From the NCBI RefSeq assembly GCF_030052815.1, contig NC_079495.1, positions 58,348,422 to 58,412,421 of the forward strand: 64,000 nt of DNA. The letters are read 5' to 3'. Position numbers and translations under genes: made by a program. Numbering within the stretch: position 1 is the stretch's first letter; every line of letters begins with the position of its first letter. Below the pieces are notes generated by a model. The model was not told where the DNA came from. It was given only the letters and a program-made list of their open reading frames with translations, and made no database searches. The DNA comes from Hevea brasiliensis (taxonomy: Eukaryota; Streptophyta; Magnoliopsida; Malpighiales; Euphorbiaceae). Of the stretch, positions 46,714 through 57,604 are shown piece after piece.

Positions 46714-48667
46714 TAAAAATCTCCCAACCAATCAAATCTTGACACATGGCATAACTTTATATAAAAGAGACTAAATGGGCTGAAAATGAAAAAAAAAAAA
46801 TCAGAATACCTTCTTCTCTTCTTCTCCTCTTCTCCTTGACATCAACCACTCCTCCATGGCCACCATGAACAAGCTTTTTCAAGCTTGATTTTCCCTAGCT
46901 TTCTTCCACCAAAAACCCTAATTGTCAACACAAAAACTTGCTCTTACACCTTGGTGATTCTTTTGGGAGCAAAAAGAAGAGGAAAACAAGAGCTTTAGCA
47001 AGTGGGAAAATCTCACTCCATAGAGGTTAGTGACCTAACCATGAATTTTATTTTAAATTCATGTTAAGGACTTTGAACGAGCGTAAATTACAAAGAAAAA
47101 TTGTTGAATGCCATTTGTATGTAAACCCTAGATTTTCGGCAGCCATGGTTAGGGTTTGTTTTTGATGAGTTTAATGAAGTTAAAAGGTTATTATGGCTGC
47201 CTTTAATGTGCATCTTGTAAGTGGATTGAAGAAATGCAATGAAAATGCATGAATGGTAATGTGTGAGTTAGGGTTTGGGGTGGAAAAATGGGATTTGACC
47301 ATATGGTGATGAAAATAGGTTTTAATGGTCAATTAGTGACCATTTAGTTCTGTTTAAATAAAAAATGAAGTGTGTTGAGTGATGGGATTTGGGTTTGGTG
47401 TGGCTGCCATTAGAGTGACCTGCAGAATTGGAGTGACCTGCAGAATTGGACTTGAGTCCAGCAGGTTTGGGCAGCCATAACTTGAATTGTAGAGGTTCAA
47501 TTGGTGCAACACCAATTGGACATGAAACTAGACACATAATGGCACAAATTCGGTAAAGAAACCATGCCCATAAAACCAAACCAAGTGGACCAAAAGCTTG
47601 CTCTAATCCGGGTGACCTGCAGTCTGTTTCTGCAAAATGACCAAATGAATAGTGTTTGCTCATTTGGCCAAAACTCAGTGTAGAATGGTCCAATTGACCT
47701 AAAATTTTACCAGCAACAAGATGAGATATTGACCAACAACTTTCATGAAGGAACCTAACCCAAATTATAAGTAGAACCTATCCAACAAGTGAGTTGCAGT
47801 CACTGTTCACTGTATTATAGATATGGTCAATCCAGAAAAATTTCAATCTGGCCAGTTGTGGTTTTTGGACTCCAAATGGAGTGATTCAAAAAAGGAAATT
47901 CAACTAGACAAAATAAGGAAAAACTTTCATGTTGATCATTTTGCCAAATTCCCATTGCAAAAATGACCAATGGAACAGTAAAAATGAAGTATGAAAACTA
48001 AAAGTTCTGCTTAATTAACATTAAGCTTAGAAATGGTATTGGCAACCAATACCAACAAATTTTGAATGCAAAATGTGGTACGTTGGGAGTATTAAAACCA
48101 ATGTACCTATTGTCTATACAAAAGTCAACATTTTGGTTGACTAATGAAGTGAATAGTAACACCAAAACTTGAAATTCAAAAATTGTAAAACTTAAAAGTG
48201 TAAAATGCCCTAGTATACCTAACAAGATTGGTTTGGATAGCTTGGCATACCAATAGGGTTCTGTTAGCAGTACTGCATATGGCTTCATGCCATTCTATGT
48301 TTCATGGCTCCCATGCCATTCTGTGACATAATAGCCTTTGGCTATGTTATTTGAATTATTACACTTGGGTTTTAACCCCGATGATTATTATAGCTTATTA
48401 GATGTTCTGTTGCACACCGGGGGACACAATGTGACCGATGGTGTGATGATCCGAGGTACTTAGTACCCAGTGCTAGTTTACCCATTTATCCAGTCCAGTC
48501 AATTAGTATGGGTTGCTCGAGCAATGTTAATGAACCTTATCAGAATTTTAATCGTATAATAATGCAAATAATATTAGAAGTTAAGTCTAACAAAAATGTA
48601 AACACACATTCTGCATATTTGTTTTATCATATTTTATTCTATTTTATTTTATTTTATATTGTCACCA

Positions 48668-48706
48668 CTAAGCAGAACTGCTTAGCGCGTCACTTTTGCC
48701 ACGCGC
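48668..48706 (+). promoter_or_regulatory. Conserved double stem-loop, LTR of E
   Basis: Stem 1 CTAAGCAG/CTGCTTAG with loop AA (48668-48685), perfect over 8 bp. Stem 2 CGCGT/ACGCG (48686-48690 with 48701-48705, extendable to GCGCGT/ACGCGC). Confidence 0.7.
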
Positions 48707-49331
48707 AGGTACTGGAGACCTAGCTGGGGAGCCCAGCAGACATCAGACAGGGTGAGCCTTTAGAGCTGCATCCGGGGTTCAGAGTCACCTCACATCTGCA
48801 CTGCATTTGGTAGGACATTAGGACTATAGGTGGCCCTTTTTTATTTTGCATTTTGTATTAGTTTGGATTTTAACTATAAACTCCTGTAATTATGTATTAC
48901 TGTAAATATATGAAATTTCATACTATTGAAATTTTCTGCATAATGTATGTTGATAACTGAAATGTTGAGAATTATTTGTGAATATGCTTCAAGTGATGAA
49001 GTGAACAGAAAAGTTTTGAAAATAGTATTGTGATTTGAGATTAAGATTTTGAGATTTGACTTGAATGTGTATAATGGAGTTTAGATTTGGAAATTATTTT
49101 GGAAGTGTTTTTAAATAGGTTCAGAAGAACTGTTTTTTTTTTTTTAATTTACAGTCGGCACTCTGCCAGATTTTCTATAAAATTTATAGATAAATTCAGA
49201 TTTATCAAAATTGAAAATAAATGAAATAAAAAGGGATAAATTGTAATAGAAATATAAATTGGTGCTCCGGCACACTAAGTGGCATAACTTGCTCGGCTAC
49301 ACTGTAGACGGGTAAGGAGTGTCACATTTAG

Positions 49332-49343
49332 TGGTATCAGAGC
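49332..49343 (+). promoter_or_regulatory. Primer-binding site of element E (tRNA-iMet)
   Basis: TGGTATCAGAGC, five bases after the LTR end. Confidence 0.9.
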
Positions 49344-50568
49344 TCAGAAGGAGCAAGATGCCCCGAATGTCATCAGGGGTACATTTTCCCTCTGCAACAC
49401 TTCTGTACATGCATTGGTGGATCTAGGATCCACTCATTCCTACATTTGCATCAAACTACCCATAGAGAGGGGAGTTCCAGTAGAGGAGAGTGATCAAGAC
49501 ATTCTGGTCACAAATCCACTAGGCCACAGTGTGGTAGTGAATAAAGTGTATAAAGGTTGCCCGTTGAGGATTCAGGGATCTGAATTAGACCTAATTGAGT
49601 TGCCCTTCCACGAGTTTGACGTGATTTTGGGTATGGACTGGTTGTCACATTATCATGCAATAGTTGATTGCAAATTGAAGAGGATTTCTTTGAAAACTTC
49701 TGAGGGTAATGAGATCACTGTTGTGGGTGACAGGACAAATTTCCTGTCCAATGTCATCTCAGCCACGGTTGTAAGAAGATTAATGAGAAAAGGCTGTAAA
49801 GCTTACCTAGCACACGTGGTTGATACTAGGTAGGCTAAGCCAAACCTGGGTGATATACCCACAGTAAGAGACTTCCCAGATGTATTTCCTGAAGAGTTGC
49901 TTAGTTTACCACTAGAAAAGGAAGTCGAGTTTGCTATTGAGGTAATGCCGGGTACAGCACCCATTTCAATTACTCCTTATAGGATGGCACCACTGAATTG
50001 AGGGAGTTAAAAACTTAGTTGCAAGAGTTGCTTGATAAGGGGTTCATACGCCCCAGTGTGTCACCATGGGGAGCTCCGGTGCTATTTGTGAAGAAGAAGG
50101 ATGGAACCTTGAGATTGTGTATTAATTACTGGCAGTTGAACAAAGTAACTGTGAAGAATAAATATCCATTGCCTAGAATTGACGATCTGTTTGATCAGTT
50201 GAAGGGAGCCGGTGTATTTTCAAAAATTGATCTCAGATCAGGGTATCATCAGTTGAGGGTAAAGGATGCAGATGTGTCAAAAACTGCATTCAGAACCCGG
50301 TATAGGCATTATGAATTTTTAGTAATGCCGTTTGAGTTAACAAATGCACCAGCAGCATTTATGGACCTTATGAACCGTATCTTCCATCCATATCTAGATC
50401 AGTTTGTAGTGGTCTTTATTGATGATATTCTGGTGTATTCCATGACCAGGGAAGAACATGATGAACATTTGAGGATTGTTCTGCAAACCCTGCGAGAAAA
50501 GAAGCTGTATGCTAAGTTGTCCAAGTGTGGCTTCTGGATGAGTGAAATCTCCTTCCTTGGACACATAG
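49344..50568 (+). pseudogene. Element E protease and N-terminal reverse transcriptase
   Basis: Coding similarity starts within about 35 bp of the primer site at GTFSLCNTSVHALVDLGSTHSY, so gag and leader have been deleted. The protease motif is DLGST, with Pro to Leu next to the catalytic Asp; ILGMDWLSHYHA follows. TAG at 49831 and TAG at 50016 stand at Gln positions, with a frameshift near 49990. From 50019 the RT is open: [63 protein letters not shown] at [18 protein letters not shown]. Element F interrupts the next codon. Confidence 0.87.
50564..50568. repeat. Target-site duplication of element F, left (CATAG)
   Basis: CATAG precedes the F LTR start and recurs at 61723-61727. Removing F and one copy rejoins the E reading frame exactly (a Val codon is split between 50568 and 61728-61729). 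Confidence 0.95.
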
Positions 50569-53500
50569 TGTAACACCCCTAAGTTCGGTAGTGCGTTCTA
50601 CTGTTCCGATGACCAGTGTTGTCCGGACAGCTAGGATGCCTAGAACTATACTTCGTTATGAGTGAGGAGACATAAAATAATGAAATACAAGATAAGAAAA
50701 TACAAGAAAAACAAAGAAAAAATAATAGCAAAGAAATGTAACCAAGTTAAGCGTGAGAACCCTAGCGATGGGTGACCGAAGTCACGGCGTGGACCGTTGA
50801 CTAGCCCCCGATCCGAGGAACCACTGAAAATATTTTTAGGACTTAAATAGACCCCTATTGAAGTATAAATACCATTAGAAATATCAAAGAAAAATTAATT
50901 AATTAGTACAAAGAAAAACAGGAAATCGAGAAAACGATAAAAATCGGTGTTACTGAAAAATTTGAAATGCAAACCGAAAAGGGGCATTTTGATCATTTGA
51001 CACCTAGAGTGGACTTTTGACCTAAATGTCCATGAAAAATAAGTGGTATTACATTTTGAAAATTTAATGAAAAATGAAATTGAAGATAAAATGTAATTTA
51101 AGGAAAGTTGAGGGCAAAAGTGCAATTAAAAGAAATCTTAAATTAAACCAATTTTTAATTAACTTAATGGGGCACCACGTGGGACATTTAGTGGCCATAT
51201 AAAGCCACCTTTGGACAGCACAATCTGCATCTTCTTCTTCATTTTTTTCATTAGCCGTATTGCTCTCCCATAGAAACCTCCATTGATGTCCCTAAACCAA
51301 GCTCCATGCATCCATTTTCAAGCCATTTTCCACATGATTTCCTTCATTAAATTTAGTCTACACAGCTTGGGAAGTGTTATGGCAGCAAAAAGAAGCACGA
51401 TTGGTGAGGTTTTAGCAAGCTCTAACAAGAGGTAAGTGTCCATTTTCTTCCCTTGCCTAATTAAAACTTGTTTTGAGGTTGTGGGTAGTATTTTGGTTGA
51501 AAAATTGAAAGAATTACTTGAATAATTATTGAGTGTAACTTTTGGCAGCCATGGAAAGGAAAGGTGAGCAGATTATTCTCACTTGTAATTGATGTTAATT
51601 GATGAGAATTGGTGGGGATTAAAGTGCTTAAATGTAAAAGAGCTTAATTACCATGTGTATGTGTGAATTGTGCATTGAAAATGAGGTTAGGAAATCAATA
51701 TGGGAGATTGAAGTATATGTGTAAATTGGGCAGCCTTGATGTGCTTAGGAAGGCCTTAAATTCAAGTATATTTAATGTTGATTTAAGAACAATGAGATGT
51801 ATGTTATTGATCTTGGTTAGTTGGATTAAGTTTGAGCAATTAAATTGTTGTTAGACATTGATTTGATCAATTGAGTGTGATGGAGAATTACTTGAGTTGA
51901 ATTTGTATTTGGACATTGATTTAATTGCTGGATATTTGATCACATATATTGTGGCTGGATATTGGTTGTAGTATATTGATATTGGACAATTGACCTAAGT
52001 ATAAAGTGCATAATGTCTATTAGAATTGCAAAAATTTGCAATGCAAAGTGTGTTAGTAAAAACAGTGTGCATTTTAGGCTCTAAATGGAATTAGTGACTC
52101 CAATTGGTATGAGACCAATTGGAGGTGAAACTAGGCACAAAATGTGCCAACTTTCATTAAGAAAGCATACCAAAATTCTGCTTGCAAGGTGGCATGAAAA
52201 ATGACCAATTCGGATTAAGTGCAAGTGAAACCTGAAAACTGACCAATTGGGCAGCAGTTAGTATTTAGGCCATAACTCACTCAAAATAGGTCCAATTGAC
52301 CTGAAATTTTAACCATGAATAGTTAAGATCCATACCTACAAGTCTTATGAAGACACAAAAGCCCAGAAATGACCATAAGCAAGTCAAACAGCTTGCACAA
52401 GTTCGGGTCCAAAACTGGCCGAACCAAAGTTGACCAAAATTGACCTAAAATGACCAAATTTGATGCCATTTGACCAGCAATAGTAAAATGACCATAACTT
52501 GGTCAACATAACTCGGATTGACCTAAAATTTTGCCCAGCGTTCCATAAGACATAGATCTACAAGTTTGTAGTTTTGACCGAAACCCGAAAACCGAGGGAA
52601 CTAGGTCATTCGGCTAGGTCAAACTAGTATACCTAATCCAAAGAAGTTGTATTAAAATGCACTAAACAAGGAAATGAGTTTGGTAAACGTACCAACCCTA
52701 AAATACTATCGAATGTGACATATTAGTGACACTAAAACCTAGTTTACCTAGAACGCATCGAGAGTCGATATATTAGGTGATTAAGCAAATAATAGATTTG
52801 ATGAACTACTTATCAAGCATTATCGTTAGAGACAGTTTAATTTAGTCTTGAAACACTTCAAATTGTGTTTCTCGATTAGTAAAGACTCGTGGAAAGGAAG
52901 GAAACACTGAGTCGGACAGAGACATCATCGAGGTTTGTGCACAACGGCTATTTCTTTTGAAATTTTCAATTGAAATGAATTATGACTATTGTACATTATT
53001 TTTTTAAATTGTGTTTGTGCACAACTAGTTTTTAACTGATTTTGTTTTGAATATTTCATATGATTAAATGATATATTATTCTTATGTATTATGTTTAACA
53101 AGCATTGGATTTAATTCAATGATTACTGAAAATTGTTATAGTATGTATGAATTTAGCTTTGTGAAATGGTATTTCCACAAGTATTAAGCATTGTTATGGA
53201 TTGAATAAATTATGTTTTGGAAAATTGTGATAGAACATGTTTTGAATTGTTATGGTAATTTTCATGGGAAAATGCAAATTTATGATTTGAATTGTGATGA
53301 GCATAAAAATTATTGGATATTAGAATTGACTTTGAATCGAATTGTATTGTGATTTATGCTCACTGAAAGGATTGTGATATTGTTTTATATCTCACTATAG
53401 ATGCTTGACTAGGTTATTACCCGTCTCTCTCATTTGTTGAGAAGACAATGGAGTTAGTTGTGTTTTGATTACCATGGTACGTGCACAGGCTTAGATTTTC

Positions 53501-53584
53501 CTCTGATTTGAGGTTAGATCTAAGTTTATTTTATCGTTATGGCCCTTGCGGAAGATTCATTATTGTGATGGTACTGTGCACGAT

Positions 53585-53654
53585 GATTCGACCTCCCCGA
53601 CCATAGGGAGTTAGAATCTGATTCGACTTCCCCGACCATAGGGAGTTAGAATCA
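53585..53654 (+). repeat. 35-bp tandem duplication in LTR F
   Basis: Units 53585-53619 and 53620-53654 start GATTCGAC and contain CCATAGGGAGTTAGAATC. The counterpart in the 3' LTR is near 60632-60700 with small losses. Confidence 0.85.
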
Positions 53655-53695
53655 CATCGAATATGGCCCTTTCGGATTAGTCTTGCATAGTTAGT

Positions 53696-53771
53696 GAGAT
53701 AAAGATTGATTTTTGAGATAAAGATTGATTTTTGAGATACATAATGATTTTTGAGATACAAAATGGATTTT
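53696..53771 (+). repeat. Four 19-bp tandem units in LTR F
   Basis: Units start GAGATA and end GATTTTT. The first two are identical, the third and fourth diverged. The same array lies at about 60739-60815 in the 3' LTR. Confidence 0.85.
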
Positions 53772-54688
53772 GAATGGTAAGGAATTGTGATTTCAATTAT
53801 GGTTTATGTATAATTGATTTTGTTGGAATTACTTAAATGGTTAGTCATGATTTGATAAATTGAATTTTGTGATCAAAGTCATTTATACAAATGATTTACA
53901 TTATTGGAAACGAATATTTTGAGTTTTGAAATTTGATGAGTATTCAGATTCCCAATTTATTTACTGTAAATTTTGTCAATGTATATTGTACTATGTTTTA
54001 AATTATAGTTGTGCACCATCGAAGTTCACCACTCAATGATAGCTTTGTATGTCGTCGCAGTAAGAAGAGCATAGAGCAAGAAGTAAATTTCCTTGAAGAT
54101 ATATTCAGATCAGCTCCAGGTATATCATAGGTATACCCATGTACATAGGTTTTGATGTATGCATGTAATAATATGTATGTAAATTATTTGAGCAGTTGTA
54201 TAGAAACTCTTGTAAAATATTTTGGTATGTAATTAAATGTAAATTATTGTAAATGTAAATTTGAGATTTCATTTACTTGAATAGTTTTGTATTATATTTC
54301 TTGTATCTCAGTCTTTGAAAAATCACTGCGGATTTGAGTTGGGAAAAATGTTGTGTTGAGAAATATGTTGGAGTTGAGATTTGCAAATACATATTGAAGT
54401 GCTTTTTTACAGGTTTTCTGAAGAACTGTTTTATCCAAAATACAGAGGGCACTCTGCCAAAATTTTTACAGAAATTCCAAATAATTCAAATGTGTCAATT
54501 CTATCACTTGATTCAAAAGGTTTTAACACCTGTAAATAGTGCTCACCACTGTAAAAGAAGTAAGAAAAGTTTTGAAAATCCCTTGTAGTGTATTTAATGG
54601 GTTATCAGTAGACGGAGTTGGTAATTCATTAGGTATACTACGGGATCATGTTATGCCTTACAGAGGGGTAGGGTGTGACATGTTTTAG

Positions 54689-54700
54689 TGGTATCAGAGC
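54689..54700 (+). promoter_or_regulatory. Primer-binding site of element F (tRNA-iMet)
   Basis: TGGTATCAGAGC, eight bases after the LTR end, same spacing as in C. Confidence 0.9.
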
Positions 54701-54867
54701 AATGGTTTTAAAGTGAATTTTGAACTGTGAATTTGAAATCTTTTTGTCGGTAACTACAACTGCTCAAATGTTTGATACATATAGTATATTTACATCATAA
54801 ATATGAACTAATGGAGAGGAATCTCCTTATGTTAGTTGTACAGGAATAGACAATATTGTGAAAAGAT

Positions 54868-55402
54868 ATGGAAGAGAAGAATGAGACAATAGAACAGTCT
54901 GTGATGGCAGAAGAACAAGTTGAGGCCTCAGCTCCACAAAGTGTCGAAGGTCTGACTGCAGCTTTACGGTGCACAAATTATCGCACAAATGGCCCAACAA
55001 ATGGCCACTTTCTTTCAACAATGGCTAATAATCACACCCAAGCCCAAGTATTGCACTCCAACCCCACAAGGGCAAAGTGTGAAATGGAAAAAGGGAGAAA
55101 CCTATGGGTCGAGCTCGAACAAGAATTTGAGAAAGAGAAAAGAATTTGAGGAACCCCGAGCCTGTGGATACGATAGAGATGGATCATTAAGACAGAAACC
55201 ACTAAGGTCCAGTCATCGAACAACTAGAAGTTCCTACCCTCCCCGCCAATGTGAAACTTGTGGAAGATATCATGGTGGGATATGCTATAAGGCCTTTGGA
55301 GCCTGCTACAATTGTGGAAAACTTGGACACTTTGCTAAAGATTGTACTAAACCACCTCGACCGCTCTCCGAGTTCACGGACTCGATCAGAGTCAATATAT
55401 AA
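54868..55402 (+). pseudogene. Element F gag, internally deleted
   Basis: ATG at 54868 opens MEEKNETIEQSVMAEEQVEAS, like the gag N terminus of C. A frameshift near 54985 leads to AQQMATFFQQW. The capsid-like domain is missing. The frame then enters a basic linker, RQCETCGRYHGGICYKAFGA and the zinc knuckle CYNCGKLGHFAKDC near residue 110 of the second frame. Only the ends of gag survive. Confidence 0.82.
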
Positions 55403-56520
55403 ATATAGTTGGTACTCATCACCACTATAACACAGTGAATCAACACGAATATAGTAGCGCACTACCAGCGCCCACTATGCGCCAAGGAGAAAGAGCAGAA
55501 CTTCAGATGTAGCGGTAAGTTCTTAATCTTGGAAAGAAACAATTAGTTATTATTTGATCCCAGCACTACTTAGTTGTGTGTTAGTGTCAGAACTGTATGT
55601 TCTGTTGTTATTCCTTTACATGGAAATGAATTTTGATGTATTAGTGACTAGTCCTTTAGGGTAATAACTATAATAACAAGTATGATTGACATTAATTTAG
55701 AAGAATTATTAACTAAAAGTATTTTCTAACATGCCATAAATTATAAAGCTAATTGGCAAGCCTACTTAATGTAAGGCAAGAGGACCTAAAAGTAAGTTAC
55801 AGTAATAGAATTGCTCTAGATGAGGGCAAAGATGTTACTGTTAGAAATTATTAATGGATATTGTAATCGGAATCGATTTAGGATATTAGTGGATTCGAGA
55901 AAGATAAGATGTTAGAAAACCTAGCCCATGAGGTTATAACGTAGTGACTATATAATGTTCTCAATGTTTGTATTGTAAGTCACAGACATGATCGACACGA
56001 GATTATTGTAGAGCTACGTGCTTCCTCGTGGTACAATAAATTAAGAATATTTGTAAGTAATCTATAAATTGATACAGTTACACCCGAATAGAGTACTAGT
56101 ACTGGAAATAAATATGAAAATTTTAGTCAGAAATTTAAGACTTCAGAACTAGCCTATCAAACGACTACACTTGTAAGGTAGCTAGAGTCAGTAACTTGGT
56201 TACAATAATGTGAACTACCTGTACCACAGTAATTGCTATAAGCTTAGAGATATCAGTACAACGTATCATCCTCAGACAGATGGACAATTGAAACAAGTAA
56301 TTCAGGTAAATTCGGAAACTCATTGAGTTCCTATAAATAATGAAATGAAATGATAAAAATAACTCAGAAATGTGATAAGCCCTCAAGAATATATCGAGAA
56401 CTTGTGTCATTGAATCCGAGAGGAGATGGGACAGATACATCCCACTAACAGAATTTGTATACATTAATAAGTGTCAAGCTAGCATACAAGTGGCACCCTA
56501 TGAAACATTGTAAGGGAACA
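55403..56520 (+). pseudogene. Decayed pol mosaic inside element F
   Basis: No long open frame. Recognisable scraps are a protease piece near 55545-55665 (LLFDPS, then a segment like NEFDVLVTSPLG with stops) and an integrase piece at about 56255-56515 (YHPQTDGQLKQVIQ, the 74-nt intron-like insertion at 56306-56379, then IEFVYI and a degraded APYET). The last piece belongs to the B/E integrase type and directly precedes a second, C-type integrase at 56521. The section between is too decayed to assign. Confidence 0.6.
56306..56379 (+). other. 74-nt intron-like insertion, fossil integrase in F
   Basis: Starts GTAAAT directly after VIQ codons and ends GATAAG. Same length and site as in B and E, and the 3' half (AAATGATA, TAAC, ATGTGATA) is alignable with both. 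It lies in a badly decayed integrase piece. Confidence 0.65.
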
Positions 56521-57557
56521 GATAACTATGGATTTTGTGATGAGACTTCTGAAGACACAGAATAGTCATGATGCAGTATGGGTTATAGTTGACAGACTAA
56601 CCAAGTCTGCTCACTTTTTGCCAGTTCGAATGGACTATAGCCTAGAAAGATTGGCCAGATTGTACATATATGAGATTGTAAAACTGCATGGAGTGCCAGT
56701 ATCAATTGTGTCTGACAGAGATCCTAGGTTCACTTCTAGATTCTGGGGTAGTCTTCAGAGAGCCCTAGGAACTAGATTGAACTTCAAAGACAAAGATTCC
56801 ACCCATGCATGATGGCCACCCGAGAGGGTTATTCAGATATTGGAGGATATGCTACGGGCTTGTGTGATTGAATTTGAAGGTAGTTGGGATACACACTTGC
56901 CTTTGATTGAGTTTGCTTATAACAACAGCTACCAATCAAGCATTGGGATGCCTCCATATGAAGCTTTGTATGGTAGAAAGTGCAGAACTCCCCTATGTTG
57001 GGATGAGGTAGGTGAAAGGAAGATGATTGGGCCAGAAATTGTTCAGCAGATAGAGGAAAAGATCAGATTGATTAGAGATAGACTCAAGATCAAAGTCCTA
57101 TGTTGATCTGAAAAGAAGAGATATTGAGTATGCAGTGGGTGATAAGGTATTCCTCAAAGTTTCTCCTTGGAAGAGAATTATGAGATTTGGCAGAAAGGGG
57201 AAACTGAGTCCTCGTTTCATTGGACCATATGAGGTTCTGGAAAGAGTGGGTCCTTTGGCATATCGGTTGGCATTACCTCCAGAGCTAGCAAAGATACACA
57301 GTGTCTTCCATGTGTCCATGTTAAGGAGGTACAGATCTGACCCATCTCATGTACTATCAGTTGAAGAGATTGAAGTAAACCCAGACCTCTCATATGAGGA
57401 AGAACCCATAAAAATTCTGGCTTATGAGGTGAAGCAGCTGAGGAATAAACAGATACACCTGGTTAAAGTGCTGTGGAACCATCATTCAGGCCAGGAAGCT
57501 ACTTGGGAACGTGAAGAGGATATGAGGAGACAACACCCACAGCTGTTCAGAGACTAA
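56521..57557 (+). pseudogene. Element F second integrase piece with chromodomain
   Basis: Begins within the integrase core ([12 protein letters not shown], first Asp), then [35 protein letters not shown] (second Asp), GTRLNF. The next stretch is garbled and has a TGA at 56810, so the TDGQS segment is lost, although the catalytic Glu equivalent survives in [10 protein letters not shown]. No intron-like insertion at 56836/56837. A deletion near 57088 shifts the frame, followed by GDKVFLKVSPW, GRKGKLSPRFIGPYEV, VFHVSMLRRYRSD and the chromodomain-like LVKVLWNHHSGQEATWE, ending at TAA 57555. Very close to element C. Confidence 0.87.
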
Positions 57558-57590
57558 TGCCAGGTAAAATTTCGAGACGAAATTTATTTT

Positions 57591-57604
57591 AAGGGGGGGA
57601 GAAT
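57591..57604 (+). promoter_or_regulatory. Polypurine tract of element F
   Basis: AAGGGGGGGAGAAT directly before the 3' LTR. Confidence 0.88.

Larger units (their letters stand above)
46152..49326 (+). repeat. 5' LTR of element E
   Basis: 3175 bp, TGTAATATCCTC...GAGTGTCACA. Related to the A/B LTRs. Contains a perfect palindrome ATGACATCAT-A-ATGATGTCAT at 46693-46713, octamers (T)CAATTGG/CCAATTGG at 47497-47519, a degraded CCAAATGA/TCATTTGG palindrome at 47641-47667 and the double stem-loop at 48668-48706. A 17-bp unit TGGAGTGACCTGCAGAA is partly repeated near 47413-47450. Confidence 0.9.
50569..54680 (+). repeat. 5' LTR of element F
   Basis: 4112 bp; pairs with 57605-61722. CCAATTGG octamers at 52100-52122; 35-bp tandem pair 53585-53654; four 19-bp units at 53696-53771. 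Several small clusters of differences from the 3' copy fall at CAG/CTG sites (for example 52872-52935). Confidence 0.92.

Noticed and set aside
51663..51854. Identical 63-codon frames at 51663-51854 and 58710-58901
   Set aside because: They lie at matching places in the two F LTRs; identity reflects the LTR pair, with no homology or coding signal otherwise.
53585..53771. Possible CRISPR-like array or satellite
   Set aside because: Directly adjoining tandem units without spacers, in a plant LTR; only two to four copies.
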